A stretch of 64,000 bases of DNA from Salminus brasiliensis (taxonomy: Eukaryota; Chordata; Actinopteri; Characiformes; Bryconidae): NCBI RefSeq assembly GCF_030463535.1, contig NC_132891.1, positions 12,125,949 to 12,189,948 on the forward strand, read 5' to 3'. A model generated the notes under the pieces. That model worked only from the letters and a program-made list of their open reading frames with translations, did no database searches and was not told the origin of the DNA. Shown here piece by piece: positions 13,517 to 26,225 of this stretch. The first letter of the stretch is position 1, and each line of letters starts with the position of its first letter. The position numbers and the translations under genes are program-made.

Positions 13517-16500
13517 TCAGATGGCTGTGTAAGACACATGTTCACTGTTTATATATTCAGGATCAACACAGCGGCCCTTTTTGTGGATGACGCGATGATG
13601 GTGGTGAAATTTAGTGAAGCACCGGAGCCCTGCAAAGACATATACTGTATTTACTTTTCAAGTAGCATTGAGTTTAACATGATTTGTATACACCGATCAG
13701 CCATAACATTAATACCACCTCCCTAATATTAAGAGGGTCCCCTTGTGCCACCACAATCCATCTGAGAATTCGTACCATGGACTCTGAAGGTGTCCTGTGG
13801 CACCATGTCGTTAGCAGCAGGTCCTTTAAGTCCTGTAAGTTGTGAGGTGGGGTCTCAATGGATTGCATCAATGAGCCTTAAATTCCATGACCCTGTCACC
13901 AGTTCCAAGGTACTAGATACTATCCACTGCATATTGGGAGACTTGCCTTTTTGGAGATGTTCTGACCCAGTCATCTAGCCATCACAGCTTGGTCCTTGTC
14001 AAAGTGGCACAGATTACATTTACATTTACATGGAAAGCATTCAGCAGACACTCTAATTACAAATTACAAATTATAAAAGTGCTTCACTGTTTATTCAAAT
14101 ATTTCTAGCTAGTTTGTATAGACTAGGATCCTAAAATACCTCTAAGCCTGGATGCTACTAAATACAAAAGTCAGGATGAAGGCCACAACACTCAGCACTA
14201 TGCTTCGCCCAAGTACTCTCAGAAGAGGTGGGTCTTCATTCTGTGTTTGAAGACAGCGAATGACTCTGCTGTTCGGACTGATAGTTTATGCACTCACTAT
14301 ATGTCAAAGTGAGTGATGCTAGGAAAGAGGCCTCTCACCAAGGGAGGGGCCATGAGACGGTTTAAAGGAGAAGTGAACATCTTATAGCAATCAACAGCTA
14401 TCCTCAGTTTGTGGGGTGAAGGAGAGGTGAACGTCAACAGCTATCCCTTTTTGTGAGTGTCAGCATATTCGGTCTGCAGGTGTCAGAACTCCCTCTTTGT
14501 GAATGTCAGCATATTCGATTTGCAGTGGTCGGCACTCCCTTTTAAAAAAAAAGAACGGTACTTTTGGTCTAGACCTATTCGGACCTTCGTGAAACGTGAA
14601 CTCCAAGGTAGGAGGTTTGGAGATGAGCGGGTCCAAACAAGCACACTGAATGGTAAAAAATATGTGTAGGAGTCAGAGCTTCCCGATAAGGGGGACAAAG
14701 ACAGTATATAAGACACAATCAGAATCAGGGGAATCAGACTGCTTTGGTGAGATGCTGGATGTCTCAGGCAACAACAGGACACCCACAGGACGTTTGTTCC
14801 GCCACTTCGGTGCCAGGACAGAACAAAGTCTGGATGCTTGTCTTCTGTGGATCTTAAATGATGGCGGGTCAAGCCTTCTTGAAGTACTTAAAGCTTGAAG
14901 GGCTCTTGAAGGGCTTTTGACCAATGCCATCAAGCATGGAGGGGCTGGTCCATTCTTGGCTTTGTAGGCCAGTGTCAGGGTTTTGAATCTGATGTGGGCA
15001 GCAACTACAGAAGGCCAGTGAAGAGAACACAGCAGAGGAGAGACATGACTGAACATAAAACCAATAAAGATGACCCGTGCCACTGCATTCTGGATTAATT
15101 GTAGGGGCCTGATGGTGTGCAAAGGGAGACCAGCCAGAATGTTATGGCTGATTAGTGTACATTCATAAACATCTTTATTAACTTGATATATGATTTCTAA
15201 ATTATTAATATTTACATTAGTTTGAGTTTTTACTAATACCTACCTTCTTCACACATGCAGTCATCATAGCACTTGTTGTTGAGCCCTCGATTATGAGGAT
15301 CACATAGGTGTTTTCTGAGGTTGCAGCAGGAACCTACATTACATAAAATACGACCAATTACTAAAATGTTGCCAATTACTAAAGAGTAATAGCATTATAC
15401 ATAAAAACATGCCTTTTATTGGCATCAATGGAAATACTGCTAATAATGATCAAGAGTAATACGACTGTGCCATTTCAGAGCCCAATATGAGTCACACTCT
15501 CTTTAATTATATGACAGTGATACATGCAAGAGAGAAGGTAGTGGAGGACACTGTCTATTAAGCAAATTGTTGAAAAAATAGAAAATAACAGTAACAATTT
15601 CACAATTCACAGACGAGCACTTTATAAGCGTTTATAAAGAAGAAGAAACATGGTATGAGTCTAAGAACCCAGTGAGACGCAGATGCAGGGCAGCACACTG
15701 GCTAACACAAGGGTAGAAACAGACAAGAAACACCTGGAATCACTGATAGAAGGCGGGGTGAAAAACAAGACACAGGGGCGAGATATCAGCCAAGATGTAG
15801 CAGGGGCAGGGCAAGGAACCAGAACAAACAATGCTGCAATGCACGAGAGGTAAACACAGGGAAAAACACAGCCAATGTACAAAAGTTAAAAAGGTTGATA
15901 CTGAAACCTGGGACACAGTCCAAATGATGATCACAGCTCACAGCTTTAAGAATCTTCTTCTTACTGCTGGAGCTTTTTATCTGCTGCCTTCCTGTAACCA
16001 AAGCGTACATTGTAAAATACACTACACAGGCAAAGGTATAGAGACACCTGCTCATTCACTGCATCATCGTTCCAGAGACCACAGTTCCACTGCTCCACAG
16101 ATCTGACACATCTGTGTCAGCAACTGGTGCAACTGAATGCATCAGTAAAATGGATGTCCACAAACATTTGGACATATCGTTTATATGAAAACAGAAACTT
16201 TATCCAGTCTTTATCCAGATGTTTAGATACAGTCATTCATACATAGAGTATTTGATAGTGGACAAATCTTGTTTTTATTGTAATCATACAAATCTTACCT
16301 TTGTTTTGAGAAGGCTGCTGTGTATCACTTCCTTCCTACAAGACACACAGAATAGTTTTAGAGAGACTTACTGATTTACATAATTCCACTCCAGTTTCAC
16401 TACAAATAAAAGCTAATCATCTTTAGAATTCACACACTGGCTTCACTGTGCTCCAGTTGAAATCAAGGGACCTATAACCATCCAAAAATAGAAGGAGAAC

Positions 16501-17577
16501 ATCCTGTAAGTACAATGTTCATCTACTGAGAGCTGGAAATGAGGTCATAAAATTGAGTGAATGTCAGTGTGATATGCTGACCAGCTTCCAAATGGACCAG
16601 CGGGGCCTGAAGATACAAAATGTGTATACTTTTGGAGTTTTATTTGACCATTATCCAGGTCATTTAATAATATAAAGACATTATCCCTGATAATGCAATA
16701 TTACTGAAACCTTCCTACCTTCAAGTCTGCCATCTGCACTGTAGAAACCTGCTGCTCTTTTACTGCCAGCTCAGCTTCTGATGGAGAAAATATCAGGCTC
16801 ACAGAAATGATGAAACTATGTACAATAACTAAACTAACCGTCCCCTCAATAAGCGTTTCGGGCTGATGTATATGTATCAGACACAACAGATTTTTACACA
16901 CATCCACAAGTTAAGAGTGATCAGTCATTCAAAAATATAAAGCCAAGAAGATATATATGGTCATAAACTGTCAATGAAGGCCTTAAAATAACTAGCATTT
17001 AGCATGGCAACTGATATGCTGTTGCTTACAAGCAAGTGTAACTGTTTGAGTGCCCAGAGACTGTACAATTATACTAAAAGTGAATTTGACACTCACCTCT
17101 GCCATTCTGAGCCTTAGTCCTATGCCTTTCAAGCTCTCTGTATCCAGCCTGATGGCTCTTGCTGTTTGCTGTGATCTCACTGTCCGGTGACACGTTTTTA
17201 TGTTTAACAGTTGAGAATCTAAGCTCTGGAAAATGTTTTTTTCTCTGACTCGTCCTCCTTCTCCTCTTCTTGTCTCCAGGATCCATTTCTAAACGCACCG
17301 GGCTAAGACCCTCTAGCTCAGGCTTGTCATACTGGGTCTGAATCACAACACGAACAAGCCGAGGCCTACCACTTAGCCGCATATCATTCATGCCCTCTTC
17401 ATGCCCACCCGGTCTCCTCTGAAGCCCCAATTTTTCTGAGTTGGAATGAGTGATGGGATTGCCAGACTGGTCACTTGGAGTATTTCTGAATGGTTTAGTT
17501 TTGACCTCCATAGCATGCGTCTGTATGCCCATGGTAAGGAGGACAGCAAGGCCAAAACACCAAAAGGAAGAAGTCAT
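13517..17577 (-). CDS. draxin: Draxin, secreted axon-guidance protein (short form, 259 residues)
   Basis: Coding exons on the minus strand: 17577-17097 (the exon itself starts at 17578, just after an acceptor), 16777-16719, 16335-16299, 15333-15244, 13629-13517 (TGA). Splice sites are GT-AG and phases agree. Draxin is a secreted repulsive guidance cue for commissural axons that binds DCC/netrin and antagonises Wnt through LRP6. Seen: N-terminal signal peptide ([20 protein letters not shown], likely cut near THA), a basic linker with KKRRRR, and a C-terminal cysteine domain with eight Cys: [19 protein letters not shown], then [13 protein letters not shown] and KGRC. The block [12 protein letters not shown] is diagnostic. 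At 259 residues it is shorter than draxins of about 350, the linker being reduced. The last exon has four His in a row. I chose MTSSF because the exon starts one base before it. Confidence 0.93.
13689..15159. mobile_element. Tc1-like transposon remnant interrupted by other repeats
   Basis: Left end TACACCGATCAGCCATAACA (13689) and right end (to 15159) are inverted repeats of 22 bp with two mismatches, flanked by TA. Bases 13690-14000 match the ends of a widespread fish Tc1-like element, including remnants of the transposase gene read in reverse. The middle is replaced by a SINE-like tail and a LINE piece. It sits in the last draxin intron. Confidence 0.75.
14673..15122 (-). mobile_element. 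LINE reverse-transcriptase C-terminal fragment
   Basis: The minus strand encodes [12 protein letters not shown], then SPLLCSLHW and [19 protein letters not shown], typical of the RT C-terminus of fish non-LTR (L2/CR1-like) elements. It is open for about 149 codons but lacks the catalytic RT core, so it is a 5'-truncated relic. Confidence 0.8.
16018..16185. mobile_element. Diverged Tc1/mariner-like MITE in draxin intron
   Basis: Left end TACACTACACAGGCAAAGGT and right end near CAAACATTTGGACATATCG are degraded copies of the same inverted ends as the 5182-5298 element. Confidence 0.55.
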
Positions 17578-18990
17578 CCTGAGAAGGAGGAAGAAATACA
17601 ACACATAAGACAAATACATCTCAATGAACTCTTTTGTAATAATCAGAAATCAGTGACAAATGCAAGATACCAGTAATAAAACCTTGATGTTGATACAGAT
17701 TGCTTCATTACAGACTAATCAAGAAGTGCTAACATTAATAACACGTAAAGACAATCATCAGTCTGGATTTTAGAGCAAGAAAACAATTTTTTAAAATTAG
17801 CATTAAATGATGCTGAATGTCTATTTATACTGGCTATGGACTGCCGGAAGACCAAAACGTTATTATAAACTTCTATTACTAAAGACGTTTGTACAGAAGT
17901 CACAGTAGTAATTGAATAATATACCTTTGAAAAAATTGGGCAGATAATCATTAGTACATAAATTACTTTCAAAGATACTCCAAAGAGCAAAGATACTCCT
18001 GTCCCTGTTTATACATTGCAGACTGCTCCATTTCAAAAGAAATGTGGAAAAGGACCAGCACAAACATGACGACAAGCTAAAGAGTGCAGAACACTCTTTT
18101 TTATAGCAGTACAGAATAGGAGAGAGTTGCTGGTTTTAAGCCATGTAACTGAGACTCAGTGACACTAACAGGCATTAAGACTCCTCTTACCCATAACCAA
18201 CCGATACACGTTTTGTGTGTGGGTTAATGTATAGCTTGCTTTGTAGAGCTACCAGAAACGAGAAGCAGAATCTGCTCTCATCTTTTCTAATAGCTTTCGG
18301 TGCCTTCAGCTCTAAAGTAATTCATGCTGAGAAGTGGGGATTAAAATAGCTCAAAAAAAAAAACAAGACAGATCCTTTAACTATGTTAGGGATCCTTCTT
18401 TGTGCACTTGCCCTACATGCATAAGCAGTGAAGCCAAAAACCAATAAGAGCTCAGTGTAGCACACCAAGCTATGATTGTGTCAACAGAGAGAACATGGTC
18501 TGAGCTTTTTTGAATAGTGTTTCTACTCGCTGTCTCAGGACATTTGGTCATTCTGTGTTCGCTGTTTGACATTTGATTGCAAATATAAAAGGCAGACAAG
18601 ACGCAGACGCGTAAGCCCCTCTGAATGGATGCACTTTTGTAAAGCATCTTTGCAATGGGGATGAATAACTGATCTGAGCTGGGGGATTTTTTTACCCTAG
18701 CAAAAAAATGGATTACACACACTTCGGGGGTGTGTGTAGCTGCTGGCTAATTAACCAAGCTAAGTTTGCTTTCATGTCCTGTCACATCAAAGATTTAACA
18801 AATCCTGCACTCAAAACCCAGAGATCCACAGACATGCAAAGCAGCTCTAAATGTCAGGATGTTTTATTATCGAAAACTCAAACAAACAAACAAACAAACA
18901 TCTCAATTTTTCACTTTTTAAAATGTGTGCTGCACTGGTTAAAGATGAATAAATTAAAGGTAGATATGAGCACAAGTAATATCCAGTTGG

Positions 18991-18994
<4 letters not shown>

Positions 18995-19075
<81 letters not shown>
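18995..19075. repeat. (TA)n microsatellite in draxin intron 1
   Basis: About 40 TA dinucleotides. The surrounding stretch 17579-20368 is the presumed first draxin intron, and nothing else in it could be supported. Confidence 0.9.
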
Positions 19076-19078
<3 letters not shown>

Positions 19079-20368
19079 CTTGTTAAAATTTAATTACATA
19101 GTATTCATGTTTCCAGGCCTGTCATTGCAAAGCACACACTGCTGCCGAAGGAGGGTTAATAGCCCACGGCCTACAGAACAAGCCGCAATGACCCTTCAAC
19201 ACATCTGAAGATTAATTACTCTGCAGTCCCACCAGGCAGACCAGGCTACTCATTCTCCAAACCTGACGGGCATTCAGGCATTTGACCACTAGAAGTGACC
19301 ATCTGACCTTTCTATGCCACCTTAATCAGTCGCTTCTCAGTCGACGAGCCTGTCTTCCTGCCTTGCCTATTATTAAAGGTTTTGTTGACTATGTTGGATC
19401 CATGGTTTGTAATCTCAATATCCCAAGGCTAGACATGAAACCACTTTTATGGAGCGCTCTGAACTCTAAATTATGCTAATTTTTTAGAGCGCTGAACCTC
19501 CACAGACTGTCCTCCTCTACTTAATGAACAAATACTGTGTGTGAATACAGACACAACTGCAAATGAATTATTTTAACATGTTTCATCATCTTCAATTTCA
19601 TGGAGTTATGCTGCTGGCACTGAGGGAATGCTGTTCCCTGCCCCCATACGATGAAAGTAGTATTTCCTTCAAAGAATGAAAGGAATCATCAAAGAAAAAA
19701 AAAGAACCTTTTTTTAATGCCATTAGTTACGCTTTTGACTAAAGCAGGGGAGTGTGAGATATATTACTACTGACAGGATGTGATTCTAGTTTTGATGTAA
19801 AAATGCATACAAATATATTACATCTGTCAGAAGCAAAAAATCTCCAAAATAGCAAGGAGAAGGTAAAAAAAAGAAAGTTAACAGAAAAAGATGTACATTT
19901 TATGATAATAAGTGAACACATATAAATAAACAATAAACAAATATATAAAACGATTTTATGTGACATTACTACCATAATTTTAAAACAGTGAATCTATTAA
20001 ACACAAGAATAAATAGAACACAGATAAAAATAGATAAGAGTGCACAGATATCTAGTTTTGATCACTGACATTTTAAACAGAATCATTGCCTGATCACACT
20101 TATAAGAAATAATGCCACACATCTAATAAACTCTTTTCCACTCTGATCTAAAGACACAGCACCCAGTTTGTGCTGGAGTAATGAATACAGGCTATCAAAT
20201 AGCAGATATGCTCCATATCAACAGAGATCTGACACGGACTTACTGAGTCCAGAGAGAATGAACTGACTCAGCTTACAGTACAGCATGAAATCCATCAGCA
20301 GCTCACTCCATTCAGTCACACATATTAAAACATCCTAATTTTATTACAATAGTGGAAAAAATACTCAC

Positions 20369-20455
20369 CTGTTTTCTCTTTAGTCTGGATCAGAAGCTCT
20401 TAGAAGGTTTTTAATATCTGGTGGTTTAAAGTGGCGTAATTTCTGTAAGTGCTAT
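20369..20455 (-). other. Candidate non-coding first exon of draxin
   Basis: A strong minus-strand donor (GTGAGTAT, 20361-20368) follows a polypurine-rich segment, about 2.8 kb upstream of the first coding exon, which itself begins with an acceptor one base before the ATG. GC-rich sequence with GCCCCCCGCG-like runs at 20515-20535 could be the core promoter. The 5' edge is a guess. Confidence 0.4.
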
Positions 20456-20539
20456 TCTACAGCTCTACTAATGTGACAAATACGATGCTTTTTTCCCCAC
20501 CCGTTTTCATACTAAACCCGCCCCCCGCGCCTGGATAAA

Positions 20540-21790
20540 TAAAGGCCAAGTAAATAAAGCCCGAATCCAGCCTATCAGAGCAGCGCAGGAAACAGGGCTC
20601 TACCAGCCAATCCGAGCGCTGGAAACGAGTTCAACCAGCCAATCCAAACACAGGGAGGTGAGGTTTGTCAGAACAAGGTGGAAAACAAAATAACGCCAAC
20701 AAAATGAGCTTCTACTAAGAAAATGAGTGGAAATCGTTAACGAGGTGATGATTAGAAAAGTAAAAAAAATGATGATGATGATGATTAAAAAAGTAAAAAA
20801 AAAAAAAAAATTAGTGGAAAAAATGACATCAAAATGTCTCTGTAAACACGAGAGAGATCCCACTAGCTCTGAGCCTGACCCCTGTACCCCTGAACGCTGG
20901 TCCATCATATCCACAGGATAAGTTGAAGGTTTGTATGTCCTCTTATCGAAAGTGTCCTCTTTTAGGTCTTGTTAATTGCCAGAAATCACATAATGAACAC
21001 ATAACTCTCTCAGTTCACGTGAGTTAATGTCAACACCATGTAACTGATCTCCATGATCATATGCTGTCACCTTTTTATAGGGTTTATGTTGTATCAGTGT
21101 TTCTCAGTAAGGAGAACTGAAACCTAAACATATGCATTTCTAAAACGTGTCCTTGTCATATTCCTTTCTGAAAGGTCTTCTGGAACTGTAGCCTGCCTCT
21201 CCTACAGAAACTGCAGCTCCTTTGTACCAGATGATGAAACTGGGAAGCGTTCACTCTCTCTCACCTCAGGGGAAGTGTAGGCTACTGAAACCCAGCTGCA
21301 AGAAATGTATTACCTTGGAATACCCTCATGGTTATGATGGATGGGTGCCATGACTGTAATGCAGCGAGCAGTGAGAAGAGTGAGTGGAAGCATGCAGACT
21401 CCGTAGTGAAGTAGCCCTATATACAGTACAACGTAAGCATGTATTCAATATGAGGGAATCAAGTACTGTTTGTTTTTTTAAGCCACTTACACTATTTTCA
21501 CTATATTTTTACTTTGAGCACACTTGCCTGACATTAACATTCATTTTTGCTAAATTATATCTACAGCATGCAAATTCAAAATGCAGTCCCACCGTGATTC
21601 AAAATAGCAGAATATAAACAACAGTTTGCAGGCTAAATTATCTATCCACAACAGATTATTGTTGAATAGTCAAAAATGGGATTATTAATTTCACAGTGTT
21701 AATGTCTGTTGTACAGAGTTTGGCAAAACAGTCTTAACAGTGCAGAATTGTTATGTGTAGTTTGAATTACAAGTTAAATGTCAGATTTTA
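20540..21790. other. Intergenic stretch, no gene seen
   Basis: Contains a GATGAT/poly(A) tract near 20757-20811 and otherwise ordinary AT-rich sequence. No coding exon or RNA gene was recognised. Confidence 0.5.
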
Positions 21791-21799
21791 CTTTTACAT

Positions 21800-22050
21800 G
21801 TGGTTAGAGCTCCGGGCTGTTGGTGATAGGGTTGTGGGTTCAATACCCAGGCTCAGCAAGCTGCCACTGTTGAGCCCTTGAGCAAGGCCCCTCACCCTCT
21901 CTGCTCCCCGGGTGCTGCAGCAATGACTGTGCACTGCTCCGGGCACGTGCGCTCCCTGTGCACTGTGTGTGTATGCGTGTGTTCACTGCACAGGCGGATG
22001 CCAAACTTCATCTGTGCCCGACACAAATGGTGACTTTGGTTGTCTTGACT
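21800..22050 (+). mobile_element. tRNA-derived SINE
   Basis: Starts GTGGTTAGAGCTCCGGGCTG (tRNA-like head), has a box-B-like GGGTTCAATACCC, then the body block TTGAGCAAGGCCC. Same family as 28768-29061, opposite strand. Confidence 0.75.
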
Positions 22051-22517
22051 TAAATTGTAAATTTAACAGGTATATTACAGATTATGTGAGTTTATAGAAT
22101 TTCGTGTGATTTTAATGTTAATTATTTAAACTTGGAGCTGGAATTGCAAATGCTAGGTTCAGTATTCATATATTTAAGCTACAGAAAACTTTTCACATGT
22201 CTAATGTTGTGTTTCTATAAGTAGTGTCGATCAGTTAAAAATCTGAACAATATTCCGTGATTAATTAGGATTAATCACAAGTTAAAATGCTAGCTAGCAC
22301 ATGTTTCACTGTTTAGCTAAACGTGTACCTAATAAACTGTCTAGACGAATCGGGTTAGTTTTATAATAATATTTTTTATTAAATATCTGTTTTTTCTTAT
22401 AATAGTTTTGAGAACTTTAGTCTCGGACACAGAAGCTTAAACAGAGAAAAGCATCAACCACTTTTTAAGAGATAAATGGAGGATCAGTCATGGGGCTGGA
22501 TTGAGCTAAGAGTAGCT

Positions 22518-22561
22518 CTGTGTGTGTGTGTGTGAGAGAGAGAGGGGGGGGGGGGGGGGGG
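22518..22561. repeat. (GT)n / (GA)n / poly(G) tract
   Basis: GTGTGT, then GAGAGA, then about 18 G residues. From 22051 to about 23140 no gene was recognised. Confidence 0.9.
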
Positions 22562-23142
22562 AAAGATGGTAAGAGAATGAGAGTTTGAGTAATAAGATTT
22601 TATCCATATTTCAGTATAAATAAAGTGTAATCTACCCTCTGAGCTCAACACTAGTGACGCTGTGTTTACATCCCTAAAGGAAACCGCTAACCCGCCGCTG
22701 GGCTCTAAAGACAGAGACTTATGGGGGGAGGTTGGGGCCAAACTTGGTAAGATGATTAATTTGCGTTAAAAAAAAAAACTTAAAAGTTAAAGTTTGTAGA
22801 TGAATCGTGTGCGTTAACGGTTTCTGGTTTCTACTTACTTGGGCACTAAATACATTACTACAACATTCTGAGGAAAAGCTGAAATACCTGTTCATGCCAG
22901 CAGGTGGGGCTGTGTGACAGCGCCTTCCTTTCCGATACTGCACTGTTTTATTATGGCCTCTAGATGGAGATACAGCTCAGCTCTGAAATTTGACAGATTC
23001 TGATGCTGTGATTTAAGATCTAGAAGAGTGTTCTCACACCGTGTTACTCTTCCTTATTTTAAGCAAATTCAAAATTAAGTAAATAAAAATAAATACATCT
23101 ATATAAAAGAACATGAACAATTTGGATAGAAAATTTTGGAGT

Positions 23143-23649
23143 TTTATTAAAAAAAACACTGATATTAAGAAATACATATTAAGTAATACATCATTGCAAA
23201 TATGTATTAAATAATATAAAATTCTGAAGCATATGATTACAACATAGGCTTCTGCATTAACCGCATACTAATGGTCCCTTTGTACAAAGGAATGTGTCTT
23301 TCATTCAGATCTTCTGTTCAACATTTACGTTTCATGCACCTGTTAAACAAACATTTTTTTCTTCATAGTACACTAAAGCATGTTCTGCTTATGAACATTA
23401 GCCATTTCCAGCGTCCATTTGTGGACTAAATTTAACCCCTGCAGGGCTGCGTGCATAACAAAAGCAAATCTGTCTTTACAAAAGACTTTACGTGCAGTTA
23501 AGCTATAAACCATTTGCCTCTTCATAGCAAAAACACCTACGCATATTTAAAACAAACCATGAAACAAAATGTTTCCAAATTTCAAGTATCCAGGGTCCGT
23601 GCTGGATGGCGTTCAACCACCATTACTGTTTTTCAGTTCTTAAGGTAGA
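23143..23649 (-). other. 3' UTR of the 86-residue gene
   Basis: TTTATT at 23143-23148 reads AATAAA on the minus strand about 500 bp after the stop. No other feature is seen. Confidence 0.45.
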
Positions 23650-24187
23650 TCACTGCTGGAAACACAGAGGAGCCACATCTTCAGCTGGGGCAGGGAAGAA
23701 GCGGAGGGTTTCTCTTGAGTACTTGGAGTAACCATCGTGGAAGATTGGGGCCTTTTTTGGAGCAAAGAACGAGACAGTCTTCTCCCAGATGTCTGTATGT
23801 GAGATGCCATTGTGCAGCTGGATCTCCAGAGCAGTCTTGAGGCGCTCCACACCATCAGTGCACTTTCTTTCCAGGCTCAAGAGCTTGCACCTAAGAAAAA
23901 AAAGAGCATCAACATGATTGCTGTGCTGGATTACACTCAAATAAGTGCTTCAAGTGGTTCTTTGAACAATGCCATCAAAAGAAACATGGTTCTTCCAAGG
24001 CATCACCTAGAAGGTCAGTGCCAGGACTACTTTTAAACCTCAGCAAATGTACCAAAAATGTAATCTATATTTATCATCAAATCAAAGTTTTACATTCAGA
24101 GAAATGCAATGAACCCAGATACTGCTGATTTACTCCAAAGATTCAGTCTAAAAATTCTTCAACATACCTTGTCTGTAGGTCTCTCAT
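23650..24187 (-). CDS. Unrecognised 86-residue protein with Notch-type promoter
   Basis: Two exons: 24187-24168 (MRDLQT plus two bases) and 23890-23650 (TGA), with donor GTATGT and acceptor CTTAG in phase. I do not recognise the family. Seen: no signal peptide or membrane segment; residues about 10-35 look helical and amphipathic (LERKCTDGVERLKTALEIQL); then SHTDIWEKTVSFFAPKKAPI and a C-terminal part rich in aromatic residues and prolines (RETLRFFPAPAEDV). It has three Cys. The alternative that this is a non-coding or decayed locus is weakened by the proper intron, poly(A) signal and promoter (see 24262-24324). It is transcribed away from the first her copy, whose ATG is 2 kb to the right. 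A role in Notch feedback is only inference from promoter and position. Confidence 0.7.
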
Positions 24188-24261
24188 GGTGTTTGGCTGA
24201 GCGATGTCAGAGTCGCGTAAAGAAGAGCGGCGAGACTGACTTGACCTGCTTGCGAGACTGC

Positions 24262-24324
24262 ATTTATACACAGGCCATCCACATGTAATGAGATGCAAGT
24301 TCTCACAACTTCGTAACCAATTGG
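24262..24324 (-). promoter_or_regulatory. Inverted CCAAT - CSL - TATA promoter of the 86-residue gene
   Basis: Reading the minus strand: CCAATTGG (24324-24317), nine bases after its ATTGG the RBPJ/CSL consensus TGTGAGAA (24307-24300), then TGTATAAATG (24271-24262), and the ATG 75 bases further. The order, strand and CCAAT-CSL spacing copy the her promoters of this window (8 bases there). Confidence 0.7.
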
Positions 24325-24525
24325 AGGTCTACAACAAGACAACGATGCAAGAGTGAATTGTTGGAAAAATCGGTGAACAATAACTGAGAGCTTTACAAGC
24401 AGGTGGGAGGGAGCACTTTTCATAACCCCTGTCAGTCAAGCCATAGAGACATTGTTACGAAAGCAGCTTTGAGTGTTGAGAATCGACACAGATGCGATTC
24501 ATGATGTTCTCTGCCAGTGAAATGC

Positions 24526-25789
24526 TGTGGGAAAATGTGAAGTCAAACATCTGCCCAAGAGCTAAGTGACTATGTATATACATTATTAAATATATAATAC
24601 AGCGAAGTATGAAAAGGTAAATACCTCATATTTAGGCTTTTTTTTTAAATATATTTCTTTTAATGGTCATATTCAATTGACAAAGACAAATTCTTTTGTA
24701 CATTTTTACTAAAGAACTGAGTTTATAAGACTATATACCACTTACATATCACTTACACTCTATCATATTGACTTATGTAAACAAAGGCCTCCATAAACAT
24801 TCATAAAGACTATTTCTGTGCTGAAATCACATCAGAATTGACAAAAACGGTCTTTATCTAAACTTGTGCACGTAGGTCTAAGGCCTTATAAATGTATATG
24901 TATGCTGATGTCACTGTGTCAAAGGCTTACGTAGGTGCGATGTAGCTTTAGGAATGCTGCCCTATATGCCACAGCATAAACCTTAGTATGTAACTAAAAG
25001 TTATAAATGTTTAACATTGGGACATTTTATATAATCACGTTACTTACGTTACCGTAATAATACTGTATTACAAAAAAAAAAAAACTTATAAGATATGCTT
25101 ATTGATTATTCTTATCTTGTTGCTGTTCAATTAGCACAGTTTGATGTTAGGGGATATCTCATTCCCACACATGAAGCTCTGGCAGTCTAGTCTATGGGAG
25201 GTAACTGAACAACCCTATCCAGATGGCTGGCCTGGTAGTTTGGAGGGGGAGGTGGGGGCTGGTCACTCTGGCTTTGTGTAATGGGCCACACTTCTTTTGT
25301 GTACAGGCTCAATGTCATTAATCCAGAAGTGTGGGAAGCCTTGCTGCAGAGCCGCTCCCACGTTCTCACTGCTGAAACAGGAGCGTTTAAATGAGGCCTA
25401 GACAACAGGCCAGCCGGCTGTGTGTGTGCGTGTGTGTGCGGCCAAAGGGCTTCTTAACTGGCCAAAGTTTATAGTGTGAGTGTACTGAGGGGCAAAAGTG
25501 TGTAGCTCTGACCTTTTGAAGTTAAAAGGAGAAGAGCTTGTCTGCCATGAGAGCGACAAAAGGTGGAGTTATATAAAACAGTTAGACACGTGCAGATGGG
25601 TTCAATAAGAATGTTTACCAGTATCAAGACTAGAGTTGAAAAAAAATCTACTTAAAAGTGTAACAAAAATCTACTTAAACTTAAAAATATACCACTAATT
25701 TATACATTTATAAACAAAGAATGTGAATCTGATCAATCATCTTTAAAGATCAATGCGTGAAAGCTCTCAAGATTTAAATGTAAATAAGC

Positions 25790-25828
<39 letters not shown>

Positions 25829-25929
25829 TAGAATGAGTTTTAATACCAAAGAAATCAAGCCAAAATGTAATCTTTAAACCGAGAGAAATGAGGATTCAAA
25901 TCACTTTACGAGGTCACTGCTTTCCCACA
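24526..25929. promoter_or_regulatory. Cluster of four RBPJ/CSL sites between the divergent genes
   Basis: TGTGGGAA on + at 24526-24533 and 25330-25337, and on - at 25162-25169 and 25922-25929. All fit YGTGRGAA, the CSL consensus. Two more sites lie in the flanking promoters. No exon was recognised in 24325-25970. Confidence 0.6.
25793..25827. repeat. (TA)n microsatellite
   Basis: About 17 TA dinucleotides upstream of her copy 1. Confidence 0.9.
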
Positions 25930-26075
25930 TTGACAAAGCACCATGCAATTGGCTCCCAACCCTTTAAAGACACCCTTCACCTGCGGCTCAGAGCTGGGCT
26001 CATTGTTTCCTGAGTAACACACACTTCACTGAGCATGTGGCACCCTCCGTTCTTTACTGTCATCCGAGCTTCCCC

Positions 26076-26150
26076 ATTGGCTGCAGACTGTGAGAACCTC
26101 CGGCAAACCCAGGCCTCACACATTCATATGGAGATCGGGGAGTATAAATA
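26076..26150 (+). promoter_or_regulatory. her copy 1 core promoter: CCAAT, CSL, TATA
   Basis: ATTGG (inverted CCAAT) 26076-26080, CSL site TGTGAGAA 26089-26096, TATAAATA 26143-26150. This 75-bp spacing is identical in all six her copies. Confidence 0.8.
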
Positions 26151-26225
26151 GAGGAGGGAAAGAGAGAGAGCTCAGCACAGCTCACATCTTCTCCTCACAG
26201 AGAACTCAACAGAAGACACACAGCC

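Noticed and set aside
18381-19208. Long frames on both strands around 18.4-19.2 kb
   Set aside because: One runs through a (TA)n tract and the other has no family resemblance; both lie in the draxin first intron.
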